NCBI GenBank assembly: GCA_032173965.1 | Contig: CM063290.1 | Location: 2,356,001-2,420,000, forward strand | Length of the DNA: 64,000 nucleotides | Source of the DNA: Sitta carolinensis | Taxonomy: Eukaryota > Chordata > Aves > Passeriformes > Sittidae | Direction of reading: 5' to 3' | Part shown: positions 43,766 through 55,900 of the stretch, piece by piece | Layout: the number at the start of each line of letters is the position of its first letter | Numbering within the stretch: position 1 is the first letter of the stretch | Made by a program: the position numbers and the translations under genes | The notes under the pieces: generated by a model | Seen by the model: only the letters and a program-made list of their open reading frames with translations | What the model was told of the DNA's origin: nothing | Database searches by the model: none

Positions 43766-46700
43766 CTGTGTTCAGCCAGGGCTCCCAGCAGTGGCAGCAG
43801 AGGCAGGGCATTGCCAGCCCCTGGAATTCCCTGCCCTGGAGGCAGATGTTGCTCCCCCAGAGCCCTGGGCAGGTCCCAGCCAGGCGGTGGCCTCTCCTCC
43901 CTGGGGCTATTCCAGCTGTGGCCCCAGTGCCCTGCAGGACCCTGCTGGAGCAGATCCCCCCCTGTGAACCCTGCCAGCCTTATCCCCTCTGCCATGCTCT
44001 GGTTTTTCCCAGAGCAGCACTTGTCCAAGAGATCTGGCAGAGCTGAGCCCAGCTCAGGGATTCCAGGAGTGTGGCACATCCCTGCTGTGCACCATTCCCG
44101 TGCTGGGGATGTCTCAGTGCTCCCAAACCCACTCTGGGAATTTGCAGCAGAGCCAGCTTTTAGAGAGAGTGGTGGAAATACCTTCACAAAGCCTTTGTTT
44201 TTGTCAGTATTTAACAACCTGCTCTCTGATGGGGTTCATCCTCATGAAATCCCAAAATCTCCCAGACGTGGCAGGACCTGGTGAAATTTCAGACCCAAGG
44301 AGCACCAGAGTCACCAAAACCAAGAGAAAATTCACATTTCCTCTCCATCACCATCAAGTAAGAAAGGAAACAGAAATCTGTGTGCCAGCAGGATGCAGAT
44401 TTTTGTGCCAGGCAGCTCCCACTCTGCCCAGGGACAGAGGCAGGGGAAGAAGCAGATATCCAAGAGAAAGTTCAGCTTTTCCTGTTATTTATTTGTTTTG
44501 TTCTGAACGAGTGGTAAAAATTCTGTGAGGGGAAAAATATGGCAAAGTTAGAACTCCCTCTAGAGTCTGCACTTGTTTTATCCAGCCCTGCAAAGGAGTT
44601 TCCCCTCAGTGGAAATGCATTTCTTGAGTTCTCCCCAGCAGCCACAACCTGCAACTCCCAAATCCAGCAATGAGGCAAACAATTTTTAGTTGTTTTTATA
44701 TTTAAAATTCCTTTCTGTTTTCCCTGAAAATGGTTAAATGTAGAAGGTTAAATTGTTGGAAGCATAATTCATCTTCATGTAATATTTGAACTTGTTTGGC
44801 AGACCATGTTGAGAAGAGGGAAAAATATTTCTGTGTTTTTCTATATAAATTATGACTTTTTTTTGACCTTACAGATGAAAATGTGCAATTTTAGAGCAGT
44901 GTGACTGAAAGCATCAGGGACACTTTTCCAAGTGGTGATGTGGTATCATGAATATTATTTAAAAAGTTTTGAGTCAGCTTCAATCATAAAGAACTAGTCC
45001 TGTGAACCTCTAAATATTCAGTACTAATGATTTTTTAAAAAATATTTTTGTTTTTAGTATCTCCTTTTGCTCCTTCCTAACACTTGCATTATAAGGCCAA
45101 GTTACTTTCTGGCAGCCTTTACTGACTTGGGAGAAAAAGGTCATGAAGTTAAACCAGAAAAATGCAGGATTATTGGTGCCAAGCCAGGAATGTTCCAAGC
45201 CTGGCCTTGCCCTTGTGAACTTGGTTAACACAAGAAAAGTTCATTGCTTGCTGGAAAAGTACCAGGTAGACAAAAGCAAATCCCGATGCCTAAAATTTTC
45301 CAGCTTAGTGAAGTGCAGCTTAGTCCTGCATCCAGCAGAAATTCAAACTCTGGAAAGAATTTGTGACTTAAAACTTTACAGCTCGCTTTGCTCCATCGAA
45401 CTTGGCTTTATTGACAGAAGAACTGCAACTTTTCGTGTTTGTGTGACTTTGTAAGAAGTTCCTTTGCTCTGATTTTTTTTTTTTTTTTTGTGTAAAATAG
45501 GATTGGGCAGGTGCAGATAATTTTTCTTGCTGTCTTTGAGGCCTTTCTGACCAGTGAATGTAGAGAAATGCAAAAATGTCGAGTTCCATAGATGAGGGTG
45601 CAGAATGCAAACCCCTGATGGCAAAACCCTTGGTTGGACCTGGATTGTGAAAGGCTGGAGTGACAGAACCCCAGAGTGGGACCATCAGCTCCAGCAGAGC
45701 CAGCCTGGATTTATCACAATAAAAAAATAAGGGTGAAGTGTGTGAAATTAGCGAATATTTTTGAAAAAGAAACTTGGGATTCATGTCGAAGCTTTCCAGT
45801 TTGGGAAATCTGGCTGGCTGAAAAGCACAGCCCCTGTCCGCCCTGTCAGGCTGGTTTTCTCCCCAGGCTATCTGAAGGTGTGGACACTCCCCAGTGCAGC
45901 TCTTTGTGCTCATTTCAGTGCCTTTCCCGCCTGGAATCTCGGAATTCCTCCTCAGGTGCTGGGTGGGGTGGCAGGAGTGACCAGGGACCTGGGCGTGTTC
46001 CTGTTCTGCAGCTCTTGGGCTCTTTTGCCTTTTTCCTGGTTGGTTTTCCACGGGTTGAGGTGAAGGAGAGAAGGGCTCCTGGCTGTGCCATCGCTGCTGC
46101 CTCCTCGGCTCAGCTTTGCTCTCCAGCCCAGAATGACAGGCCAGGAGCCTCAAGGATGGAGCTCAGCTGGGAGCAGGGATGGCCTCGGCCATGAGGTGGT
46201 TTTGGGGGGCTGTGGGGTTTTTCATCCCCTGATAATCTCTAGGGAGAGTGTTATGTATGAAAAATGGACTTAAGCCGGTGAAATCTGTAACCTCTTAAGG
46301 GATAACTTACCCCAGCTAATCAAATCTGAACTGTCAGAAGTGTTATTTATATTTTAATTTCTCTGTTTCTTGATCAGACAGCAGATCCTCTCAGTCCAGC
46401 CTGGGGAATCCAGCCAGTACTTCCTTTTGTTAATTCATAATACTCATAGATAAAATTACTCCTTTAATTGGCCTCATCTCAGGGGCTCACAAAGCTCTTT
46501 TCCTCTCGGTGTGGCACAGTTTGTTTATTATTTACTACACTGAGTGCCCCGGACGTGCTGCACATAGAATTAAATAACAAGTGGAAAGGAAGGTTTGGGG
46601 TTGTTAAAAGCAAGAAAAGATTTCAGGAGAAGTGGAGGGAGAGAGGCTGCAGCTGTATTAAATCAGCACGAGCTGAGGAGAGAAGGCTGTCAACAGAGAT

Positions 46701-47394
46701 TTGCAGTAGGCAAGCAGAGAGAGTCAAGAGAAATCTGAATTATGGGCTTTTGTCTTGGTGTTGTGCTGCCAGAATTCATGCAAGCCCATAAAACCCAACC
46801 TGAAGCAGGGAGTGGATGCTTAGTGTTTTAAATAAATAATAATTTATTTAAATAAACCCTCTCTGCCCTCACTTTATGTAGGTGCAGCTTTGCTGGAACG
46901 GACTGACCAGCGAGAGAGGAGAAGAAAACCTGAATTACCACCTGAATTAGGAGAGGTGGTGTGTGAGCCGTGTCATTTTTGGGATTTTTTTTGTGTGGAA
47001 CAAACTTCTGCTGGCCTTGCCTTGGCATTTGAGCTGCAGAATGTCGGTGACACGAATGGTTCTGGAGTCAGGAGAGGATCACCCTCAGCTCCAGCACCTT
47101 GGAAAAATTTGGGAACCTGGGATTGCTCCTTGCTGGTGCCTCCTTGGGAGAACTGGAAGGGGTTTTTGGGATCAAGTCTCTCCTCCTGGCTCTTTGTGCT
47201 CCTGGTTGTTTCCTCCCAGCCTCTGATGTGAATATTTTTGTGTCTCCCAGCTGAGTCTTGGTTAAATTAAAGTGGCTGGGGCTTTTGGGGAGCTGCTGTT
47301 TTTGGTTGGTTGGGGTTATTTTTGGCCTGGAATTCTTCTGCACTATTTGGAATCCGGGCTGGGCAGAGTTAGGAGCATAAATCTGATCAATATT
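43766..47394. other. Non-coding stretch
   Basis: Unique sequence. Weak open frames such as 45368-46153 (minus, 261 codons) and 45676-46194 (plus, 172 codons) overlap each other and cross a T run at 45473-45489, so they are not called. No repeat family recognised. Confidence 0.5.
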
Positions 47395-47625
47395 TTGGCC
47401 TCAAGTCACACTGGGGGGGGTTCAGGTTGGATATTAGGAAGAATTCTTCACTGAAGGAGTGGAATGGGCTGGTGGAAGTGGAAATGTTCAAACCATTCCT
47501 GGAATGTTCACACACTGTGTAAATTTGGCTTTTTGGGATAGGATTTTGGGGGTATTCTGTTGAAAGCTGGACCTGGTGATCCTGAAGGAGAAGCCCTGAG
47601 GGTTCTGTGGTTCCTGGTCTTGGAG
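47395..47625 (+). mobile_element. CR1 3' fragment, diverged
   Basis: Has 'TTCAGGTTGGATATTAGGAA', 'GAATTCTTCACTGAAGGAGT', 'GGAATGGGCTGGTGGAAGTG', 'GAAATGTTCAAACCATTCCT' and near the end 'AGCTGGACCTGGTGATCCTG'. The order is that of the last 230 bases of CR1. Confidence 0.88.
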
Positions 47626-48569
47626 AACCCTGGAGGATCCCAAGATTTGCTGCCACAGCCAGCCACAGTTACATTAAATCATGTTCTGTCTGCTCTGAAC
47701 ATTGAGTATCACTCTTTTTTCTTGTACTTTTGCACTAAAAGTGGAGTTGCACCCCCTTTCCCAGCAATCTTTTTGCTGTCTCTATTTATAATTCCAGGCT
47801 TTCCTGAGGAACAACTTGAGAAGCCTCACACGTTGTCTTTTGTCTCCTGAGCTTAATGAAAACTTTCTTTTCCGAGGGCAGGAAAAGGAGCTGAGCTGCT
47901 GAATTTGTGGGTGAGAAGTGCAGCTCCAGAGGTGCCTCCCCCAGTGCTGCTGTTGGTAAATAACCCTAATCAAGATTGATGCTCAGGAACCTCTCGTAAA
48001 GCTGCTGCTTTGTAAACATTTTGATCAAAGCACGCTCTGAAGAGCGCTTTGAAAGTTGTTTTTTGAAGCCCTGTGTGATCATGGTGTTTTATCACCGTGC
48101 TTTACAGATGACAAATCACCTCAGCTGCTCACAACCGACAGAAATCTGATGCCCTTTTTATTTTTATTTTATTTTTTTTTTACAGAAAAGTTGTTGGAGT
48201 GTCGCGGTGAGATTTTTATTCTAATCACTCATCTGGGAAAGTGCTGTAAAAAAAAAGCTTCGTTTGAAGGAAAGCACTGATATTTTCTGCTGAGAGAATA
48301 AATGTGCATTGATAAAGACCTTTAGAGGCTGGGAGTATTCCCAGGGGGATCCAAATCCTTCTGGTCACGACTGACCCGAGGTGTTTGATCAAGAAACTCG
48401 GGCAAAGCTGCCTCAAACTTGTTTCTCACCTGGCTGTGGCTGAAATGATGCAATTAATGATGGGTTGGTTGTGTTCCCCATCTCTTTCCAGGCAATATCC
48501 AAATAGGAGGAGGGATTTGGAATAAATGATTTGCTCAGCTGCAGTGCTGAGGGTTGCCTATTCCCAGGA
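47626..48569. other. Non-coding stretch
   Basis: Unique sequence with a short T run near 48174. Nothing recognised. Confidence 0.5.
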
Positions 48570-48642
48570 GTGGATTTCCAGTAAATTTTGAGCGGATTTC
48601 CAGTAAATTTTGACTGGATTTCCAGTAAATTTCAAGTGGATT
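48570..48642. repeat. 22-bp tandem repeat, 3.3 units
   Basis: GGATTTCCAGTAAATTTTGA-type units start at 48572, 48594, 48616 and 48638. It lies directly against the 3' end of the next CR1. Confidence 0.93.
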
Positions 48643-48644
48643 TG

Positions 48645-48815
48645 GCAGAATCACAGAATCACTGAGGTTAGAAAAGACCTCCAAGCTCATCAAGTCCAAG
48701 ATTGGATCAGCACCAATCCCACCAGGCCAGAGTCCATCACTCCTTGGACACCTCCAACCTTGGGGACTCCAAAACTCCCTTCCAATGCCTGACCACCCTT
48801 TCTGGGAGGAAATCA
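48645..48815 (-). mobile_element. CR1 3' fragment
   Basis: Plus strand reads 'AGAATCACAGAATCACTGAG', 'GTTAGAAAAGACCTCCAAGC', 'TCATCAAGTCCAAGATTGGA', a 'CACCTCCAACCTTGGGGACT' region and 'TGCCTGACCACCCTTTCTGG'. This is a clear antisense CR1 end with flanking 3' body. Confidence 0.93.
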
Positions 48816-51001
48816 ACGCAGATTTTTTTGCAGAAAATTTCCTTGCTGCAGTGAGATTTCGAAACACTGGAGCGTTACTTTTTGAGATCCTTAAAATGCC
48901 AAAAAATCTGGGAGGAAGGGAACTATTATTGATTATTTCAGACAAGAATTTAAGTAAAATCAGTCCTAAAGATAATTTTTTCCTAATGTTAGAATTAGAA
49001 GATCCATGTTCCTTGCATGACTCAGGAATCTCTGCCAAGGGAGAGAGCAGCATTAAGAAAACCCCCCAAAAAAGCAGGACTTGCCCCCTTTTTTATGAAT
49101 AATGAAGTAAAAAATAATTATTTTTCTCATTACACATGTGATTATTAATCTTAATTTCAGGGGGTTGATCTGTCTGAAGAGAAATAGAGGGGCCTGCATC
49201 TCCTTTGGAAATACCCAGCAACGTTCTCCCCGTTCCTCTGCACTCCCAAGTTACAAAATGGAACAAGGAAACTCTTTTAGATGTGAATAAATAATCAGGG
49301 CAAGATTAATGCACTAATTGGAATGGAAAATGCAGATGATGTTTCCCTGCAAAGGTGGCTCAATGGGGGATACAGCTGGAAGAAATCAAAAGCAAGGCAT
49401 TCCATTCCTTGCTTGTTTTGATCTAATTTTGAAAAAGCTCAATTAGTTGGGATTTTTTTTGTGGAATGTTTTCTTTCTGTCGAGACTCAGCCTAATTATT
49501 TTTTCTCCTTTTTCAAACCCTCCAATGAGGTGTTATTTTGGTGCTGTAGTTCCTGCATCTGTGAATTAGCAGGAAGGTGAATATACAGATTTTTATTATA
49601 ATTTTTTCTTTGCTTCCTCAACAAACCAGCTTTCTGGTTTATGTTACCAGGCACTTGTGTTTTATTGTACAAAAATCCATCAGCTCCTTCCTTCTCACCA
49701 CCCCAGCCCTCAAACCCACAGAGAAGTTGGAGGAATTTTTCTCTGCAGCTTTTGAAGAATTTTGAAGAATTTCTGAAGAAACATCCCCAAATGTTTTGCA
49801 GAGAACAACTTGGGTGTATATAGAAATTTATCCCCACTCCTCCCCTTCTCCAAAAACCTTTCAGCGAATTTAGAGGGAATTTGTAATTAAGAAAATTAAT
49901 CAAAAATTAAGTCTCCTCTCTTGTTTTCCTTGTTCTGATTGAACTGGGCTACGGTTGCCTTATTTTTAAAAATTAAATTATTTTTAATGTACTTTTATGT
50001 AAATTTGGGGTTTTTTGGAGTTTCTCCATTTCTGTGAGTGAGAGCTGGAGGAAGAGCCCAAACTTCCTGGAACTGCAGTTCCAGGAATGGTGGGGATCCA
50101 AGTTCTGCTGCAGGATTGCTAATACCAAAGGAACTTTATTACATGGTCACTAATTAAACCCCAGAGATCTTTATTTTTTTATTTAAATTTATTTTTTATA
50201 GGGATATGAAAGCTGCAACAGAACTTCATGAAACCAGAAATTCCCAGAGCTCAGCCAAACAAACCACTTTATTTTGGGGTGAGTTTGTCAGGAGAGGCAG
50301 CATTTGTGCTCACACTTGTTAGGCTGAGTCAGTCCTGTAATTCAGATTTTTTATTGGTACTCAAGCAGGAACTAAATGCTGGTTTTCCAATCATTTCAAG
50401 AGAAATGAACACCATTTTAATTTCTGTATTACGTAGAATTGAATGTGAAACCCTGAGTTTATTGGCTGCATTGAGACCAAAGGCTTTAGAGGGAATTGAA
50501 GCAGAAAGGAGAATTACTTCCTAGAAAATGTCAGCATCATAAATCCAGCTTTCCTTTTGTTTTCTGTGCTTAAACCAGGTCAGGTTCACTCAATTGTAGT
50601 TGTTCTTTGTCTGCTTGCCTAATTATAGAAGAAGGAGCTCCTGGTAAGGGCTACTCCAAACTCCTCAGCTCTTTCACATTTAATTCTCTTTTCTTTTTTA
50701 AAACACACTCTGCTGCTGTGCTGCCACCACAGCTGTTGGGAGCACTATCAAATATTGAGATTTTGGGATTGCTGCTTTCCCATACAAAAAAAAAAAAAAT
50801 CCAGAGGAATTTGGGATTTTTTTTTTTTTCCTGGGTGCAGGGTGTTGTGAGTGCTGCGATCTTGGGTTGTGTTTTAAGGCTGGTGATGCTGCACCTCCTT
50901 GGGGGAGAGCAACATTGGTGAATAATTGAATAATTGCTCACCCTGTGGCTGCCACAGAAACACCTTGGGATCTGCCAGGAAAAATATTGTGAGTCTTGAT
51001 G
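48816..51001. other. Non-coding stretch
   Basis: AT-rich unique sequence. Open frames at 48785-49102 and 50228-50524 have moderately protein-like composition but lack splice or homology support and are not called. A hairpin lies at 49385-49422. Confidence 0.45.
49385..49422. other. Bulged hairpin
   Basis: ATCAAAAGCAAGG (49385-49397) pairs with CCTTGCTTGTTTTGAT (49407-49422) with a single 3-base bulge around a 9-base loop. No RNA family recognised. Confidence 0.6.
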
Positions 51002-51590
51002 GAACCACAGAATCGTTGAGGCACAGGTCATTAAATTGGATTTTTCTACAGCAGTGACTCATAAATTACTATTTTTGATGTGTGGGGCTCTGTCTCAGAT
51101 CTGCCACTAAAATATCTTGTTCTGGACTCTTGATGACAAATTGTGCAGGTCTTCTGATTTTTCCACTAAAATATCTTGGTCAAATCAGTGTCTACCAATA
51201 AAAACATCTTGACTCTTGATAGAACCACAGAATTGTTGATTTTCAGGTCATTACATTGGATTTTTCCACTAAAATATCTTGGTCAAATCAGTGTCTACCA
51301 ATAAAAACATCTTGATCTGTGACAGAACCACAGAATCATTGAGGCACAGGTCATTAAATTGGATTTTTCTACAGCAGTGACTCATAAATGACTATTTTTG
51401 ATGTGTGGGGCTCTGTCTCAGATCTGCCACTAAAATATCTTGGTAAAATCAGTGTCTACCAATAAAACCATCTTGACTCTTGATAGAACCACAGAATTGT
51501 TGAGTTTCAGGTCTTTAAATTGGATTTTTCCACAGCAATGCCTCATAAATGACCATTTGTGATGGGTGAGGCTGGAGGGGTTCTGTTTTA
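51002..51590. repeat. Compound tandem duplication (323 bp, with inner 102 bp)
   Basis: GAACCACAGAATCRTTGAGG at 51002 recurs at 51325 (323 bp). Inside the first copy, CCACTAAAATATCTTGGTCA at 51164 recurs at 51266 (102 bp). The CACAGAATCGTTGAGG word resembles an antisense CR1 3' end, so the duplication may have grown from a CR1 terminus. Words such as TGTCTACCAATAAAAACATC recur three times. Confidence 0.88.
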
Positions 51591-51717
51591 GGAGCTCACT
51601 CCTACAACTTCTGAAATTTTAAATATCTTTAAGCCTTTCTTGTCTCCACAGGAGTTTGGAAATTAAACTGTTGAGGCTGCTGAACTACCAAGTTGCACTT
51701 TTCCAAGAGGAAAATTA

Positions 51718-52062
51718 ATAAGTAAAAATAAATAAATAAATAAAAGTAACAAATAAATAACTATTAAATAAATAAAATTAAAATAAATAAAATAAAAATA
51801 AATAAAAATTAATTAAATAAAAATAAATAAATAAAATTTTAATAAATATAAATTAAATAAATAAAAATAAATATAAATGAAATAAAAATTAAATAAATTA
51901 AATAAATATAAATTAAATAAATAAAAATAAATATAAATGAAATAAAAATTAAATAAATTTAAAAAATAAATAAAAATTAAATAAATATAAATTAAATCAA
52001 TGAAAATTAATTTAATAATAAATAAATAAATAAAAATTAAATAAATAAAAATTAAATCAATG

Positions 52063-52093
<31 letters not shown>

Positions 52094-52140
52094 TTAATTA
52101 AATAAAAATTAAATAAATAAAATCTAATTAAAACCAACAA
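51718..52140. repeat. (AAAT)n-type microsatellite
   Basis: About 420 bases made almost only of AAAT, AAATT and AATATA words, with nearly no G or C. Longer period copies are visible inside (a block beginning ATAAATATAAATTAAATAAA occurs at about 51841 and 51901). T is scarce relative to A on this strand. Confidence 0.97.
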
Positions 52141-52674
52141 GCAGTGGCAGTACCACAGCCGGTGAGGTGCAATTATTGCCAGTTGAATAAATAATAAATA
52201 AAACAGAGGAACGGGTAAATAAAACCAATTCCAAAATAATCTTTAAATGACTTTTTTAGAGCAGTGCGAGGCTCCAAGGGGGCGCTGAACGCAGACAAAC
52301 GTTACTTTTGCAAATTCACTCCTTGTCCAGATAACAATTAACAGGTCTGTAATGGGCCTGGGAGGAGTTCAGCACTCGGAAATCAGAAAAGTGTGAGAGC
52401 TTGTTCGACATTGCCTCGAGCAGCAGGGAGTGAGCCACAATTCCTAGAGAGCTGATATGAAATTAAAAAAAAAATTAAAAATTCAATCCGTGTGAAGCAG
52501 CCAAGGCTGACTCCTGTTTCCAAGGAAGAGGAGAGAAAAGAAAGGGAAGGAGCAAATTCGGGTTTAAAATATTGGGTTTCTTTTGTGCAGTGTTCAGATG
52601 GGTTGTTTAAATGTGTGGTCAAGTTTTAAATGTCTTTAAAAGAATAATGTCCAGTATCACTGGGGAGGTGGAAT
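52141..52674. other. Non-coding stretch between microsatellites
   Basis: Unique sequence with a few retained CpGs near 52262-52310. The minus frame at 52383-52622 is not called. Confidence 0.5.
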
Positions 52675-52935
52675 TTAATAACAATAATAACAACAACAAT
52701 AATAAAAATAATAACAATGTTTAATATTAATATAATATATATAATAAAATAAGAGTGAGAATGCTCATGATTATAATAATGATAACGACAATAATATGAT
52801 AATGATCAAAAATAATAATTGAATAATAATATTAATACCAATAATATAAAAACATAAATATTAAATATAATAATTATTATAATGATAACAATAACAATAA
52901 CAATAACAATATATAATAATAATAATATAATAAAT
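52675..52935. repeat. (AAT)n/(AAC)n microsatellite
   Basis: About 260 bases dominated by AATAAT, AACAAC and ATAATA words, with (ACAATA)n at 52890-52908. Confidence 0.95.
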
Positions 52936-55900
52936 GTGGAATTTATTCCAGAAGCAGGAATTGCTGGATCTTACTGAAGCTGTTCCTCTCCCATCCCTGT
53001 GTAAATGGAATTAGGCCTAAAGAAACAAGGGAATCAAAATCAGTGTTTGCTGTTTGTGGTGTCACACCCTGCAAATACAGCAATGCTGCTGGAAGGATTC
53101 TTTCAAAACCACCATGAAATGTCTTTTAGAGAAGCAGAGTGGGATTGGTAAAATGAACTGGGAATAAACGTGCAGACATTTGATGAAATAATTGAAAAGT
53201 TCAGGACAATTAACTGAAATATCAATATTTCCTGGGGAGCAGTAGGGTGGGGCAGTGGCAAACTGGGACTAAGGGATGCTCGTTAGGGATGTTCTGATTA
53301 ATTCTCTTATTATGCTAAAGGATTGGTCACTTGGATTTTCGTGTCTTTGAAAATTCCAGGAATTCAGGCATTAGTATAAACAATGACAAGAGGATAAGAT
53401 GGCAGTGTAAAAAAAAAAAAAAAGATTTAAAGAAATCCTATGAGCTGGGGGAGGAAATATTCCAAGCAGGGTTTGGATTTTTGTATTTGCCTTCTTGGTT
53501 GCTATTAACTTAAAGCTTTAACTTCTCAGAGCTTGAGGTGACACAAGCTGGGATGGGGGCACTTAAACCAAACTCTAGATATCATTTTTGATTTTTTTTT
53601 TTTTTTTGGAGTAATTTCTGATTCAAACTTGGTATAAATGTGACTTCTCAGATTAGCCACGAACCTGTGAGGCAAAACTGTGTCCATAGCAAAGCTTTCT
53701 GTGCTGGGAAATGGCTGGATTCCCATTTCTGGGCAGAATTCTGGCTTTGCCTGTCAGCAAATTCCACGGCAGGGGCTGCTCCCAGTGCCCTTCCTGGGGA
53801 GCCTTAACTGGAGGGTCCTGGTGGGAGATTCATGGCAAAGATTCAATACAAGTTTTTCTCTTTGTGCATCCAGGGGGAACTCTTTGGCTGAAGCAAAGCA
53901 GACGGATCCTAACGCGCTCCTAATCTGTTTAAACTGGTAGACCACGTAGGGCCTCCACAGAATTCCTTTTTGTAAATACATTTGTGCTCCAGTCGAGCAT
54001 TGCAATTTGCTGACAGCTTTGCTTTCTGCATATTGACTTCAATTATTTTTGTGCCAAATCGCGCTGAAACTCCTCAACAGACACATTTCTCCATCTCACC
54101 CTACATCTGTTTCTGAGCTTTTATGCCAGACAGCAGATATTGAACTCTGGATTGGGTTCTGTGTTCCAGCACTGAACCTGCTTTTAAAATATCAGCCCTT
54201 CGGAATGGAGGCTGCTGTAAATGAACCGAGGGATGCTTGAAATAAAAGCAAACAAACAAACAAAACCCACACTTGCTGTATGAACTCGCTTTTCCTCTCT
54301 GCAGTTTTTGCACATCTAACACAAGATTTAATGGTAATCTCATTCCCCCAACCTCCTCAATGCCATATGGGAAATCGAATTAAAGGCTCGTTTTTAAAAA
54401 TGCTTCTCAGTCAAGTGCTCTTCTAAAGGAAGTTTATTGCAGCCAGACAAGCAAATCCTGATTTGTGCAGTTTGCCACAGTTTTGCCTGCATTCCCAGCT
54501 CTTTGGTATTGAAGTATTAATGCTAAATCCCCTTGATGTAATATAATATAGAATCCATCTTTGGAGCATATTGGAGCTGAACAAAGAAATTATTTGCTCT
54601 AATTCACTTTATGGAGCCGTCTTAGCAGCATCTTGTGTTACACAAATTGCAGGGGCTGGGGAGTCTGAGCTCGGAGTTAAAATGCCCAAATTGATTTTTC
54701 AAGTCTTTAATAATTTCTCACTGTTCTACATCTCAGGAATAAATGGCAGTGACGTGGAGAAATCTGGTTTTGTGCTGGGAGTGGGAGCAGGGATGTGCAC
54801 GCAGGGCAGGATGGTGGCAGACAAGCATGAGCTGGTTTTGTATGGCACAGAGAGGTTAAAATGTCATTTTAAAGTTGTTCTTGTAATGCAGACCAGCTGG
54901 GGAAATGCTGCCTGGATCTCCTGGAGCCCTTGGAGAGTTTCAGCACTGAGGGGATTTGGAGAGGGCTGGGGAGTGGAATAGAAGTGAGATTTTTAATAGG
55001 AATTTTGAATTATTTTTTTTGCCTATTAATACCTACTTGACTTTCCATGGCTGCCATATGATCACCCTTATTTCCTGGGTTTCAGTTCTAAATTAACCTT
55101 CACTAAAGCATTAAATCCTGCAGGGAATGTGAGAGGAAGAGCTCCTTTAAGAGCTTTGGCCAAAGCCTGGCCTTCTCCAGGTCCCTCTGCTCTGACAGCT
55201 CTTGGTGTTTGGAGCCAATACCTGAATGCTGGCAGAAAATGACCCTGACCTCCCCTCTGGAATTCTGAATGGGATTTTACCTCTGAGATGGAGGACACCT
55301 CTGAGAAGCTTCAGTTAACAGAGTGCTAGAATAACAATATTCAGTGTACGTTTTTTTAATGCAGTTGGCAAAATAATTGCATGCAAAACAACCTGGGGCT
55401 GTTATTGGTCAGTGCCTCGATTAATCCAGCATTTCATTCCCTAAACTCACTGCTGTTTTATGTCCACAGCACAGTTTGAGGAGTCCAGTTCTCATTTTCC
55501 ACTGGAGCTAATGAAAACTCCATGGAACAGGAAAGACGGTGTAATAGGAAGAAAAGAATTGCTGTGAAAAATTTGTCTAAATTAAGGCTGTAATTGATCT
55601 CCTCAGATGTCGTGTCTTGAGGAGCTGGCCAAATTTTCTTGTGCCTTTATTGCTAAATGACTGATTACCAGGTAGATGGAACGTAGCAAGCACCATATGT
55701 TTGGTTTCCCTAAAAGCTCATCAATTCCCTGTCTGTTGGGTCTCTCAAACATGATCTGTGAGCAGATTCCTTCCAGGAAAACAAAGCCCAGCCACAAAGT
55801 CATCAGGTTTGAAGTATTATCCTTTCAGATGCTTTTTCAACCCAATTCGTTCCTTGGCTGTAAACAGGAGGCAGATGCAGCCCCGAGTCCTGATTAATTG

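Noticed and set aside
42678..44284. Very long open frames (250-494 codons) on both strands
   Set aside because: They arise because the 30-bp and 10-bp units contain no stop codon and 30 is divisible by three. The predicted proteins are repeats of a few residues and overlap in all frames.
45368..46153. 261-codon minus-strand open frame
   Set aside because: It passes through a T run giving a Lys tract, overlaps a 172-codon frame on the opposite strand and shows no domain.
48785..49102. 105-codon plus-strand open frame
   Set aside because: Its first part is antisense CR1; the rest has no supporting signal.
50228..50524. 98-codon ATG-started frame with protein-like residues
   Set aside because: No splice signals, promoter, family or neighbours support it, and it sits in AT-rich unique DNA. 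Kept only as something a coding-potential test could revisit.
54571..54981. 136-codon plus-strand open frame
   Set aside because: It opens with TTG rather than ATG, shows no recognisable domain, and ends in a Trp/Gly-rich low-quality tail.
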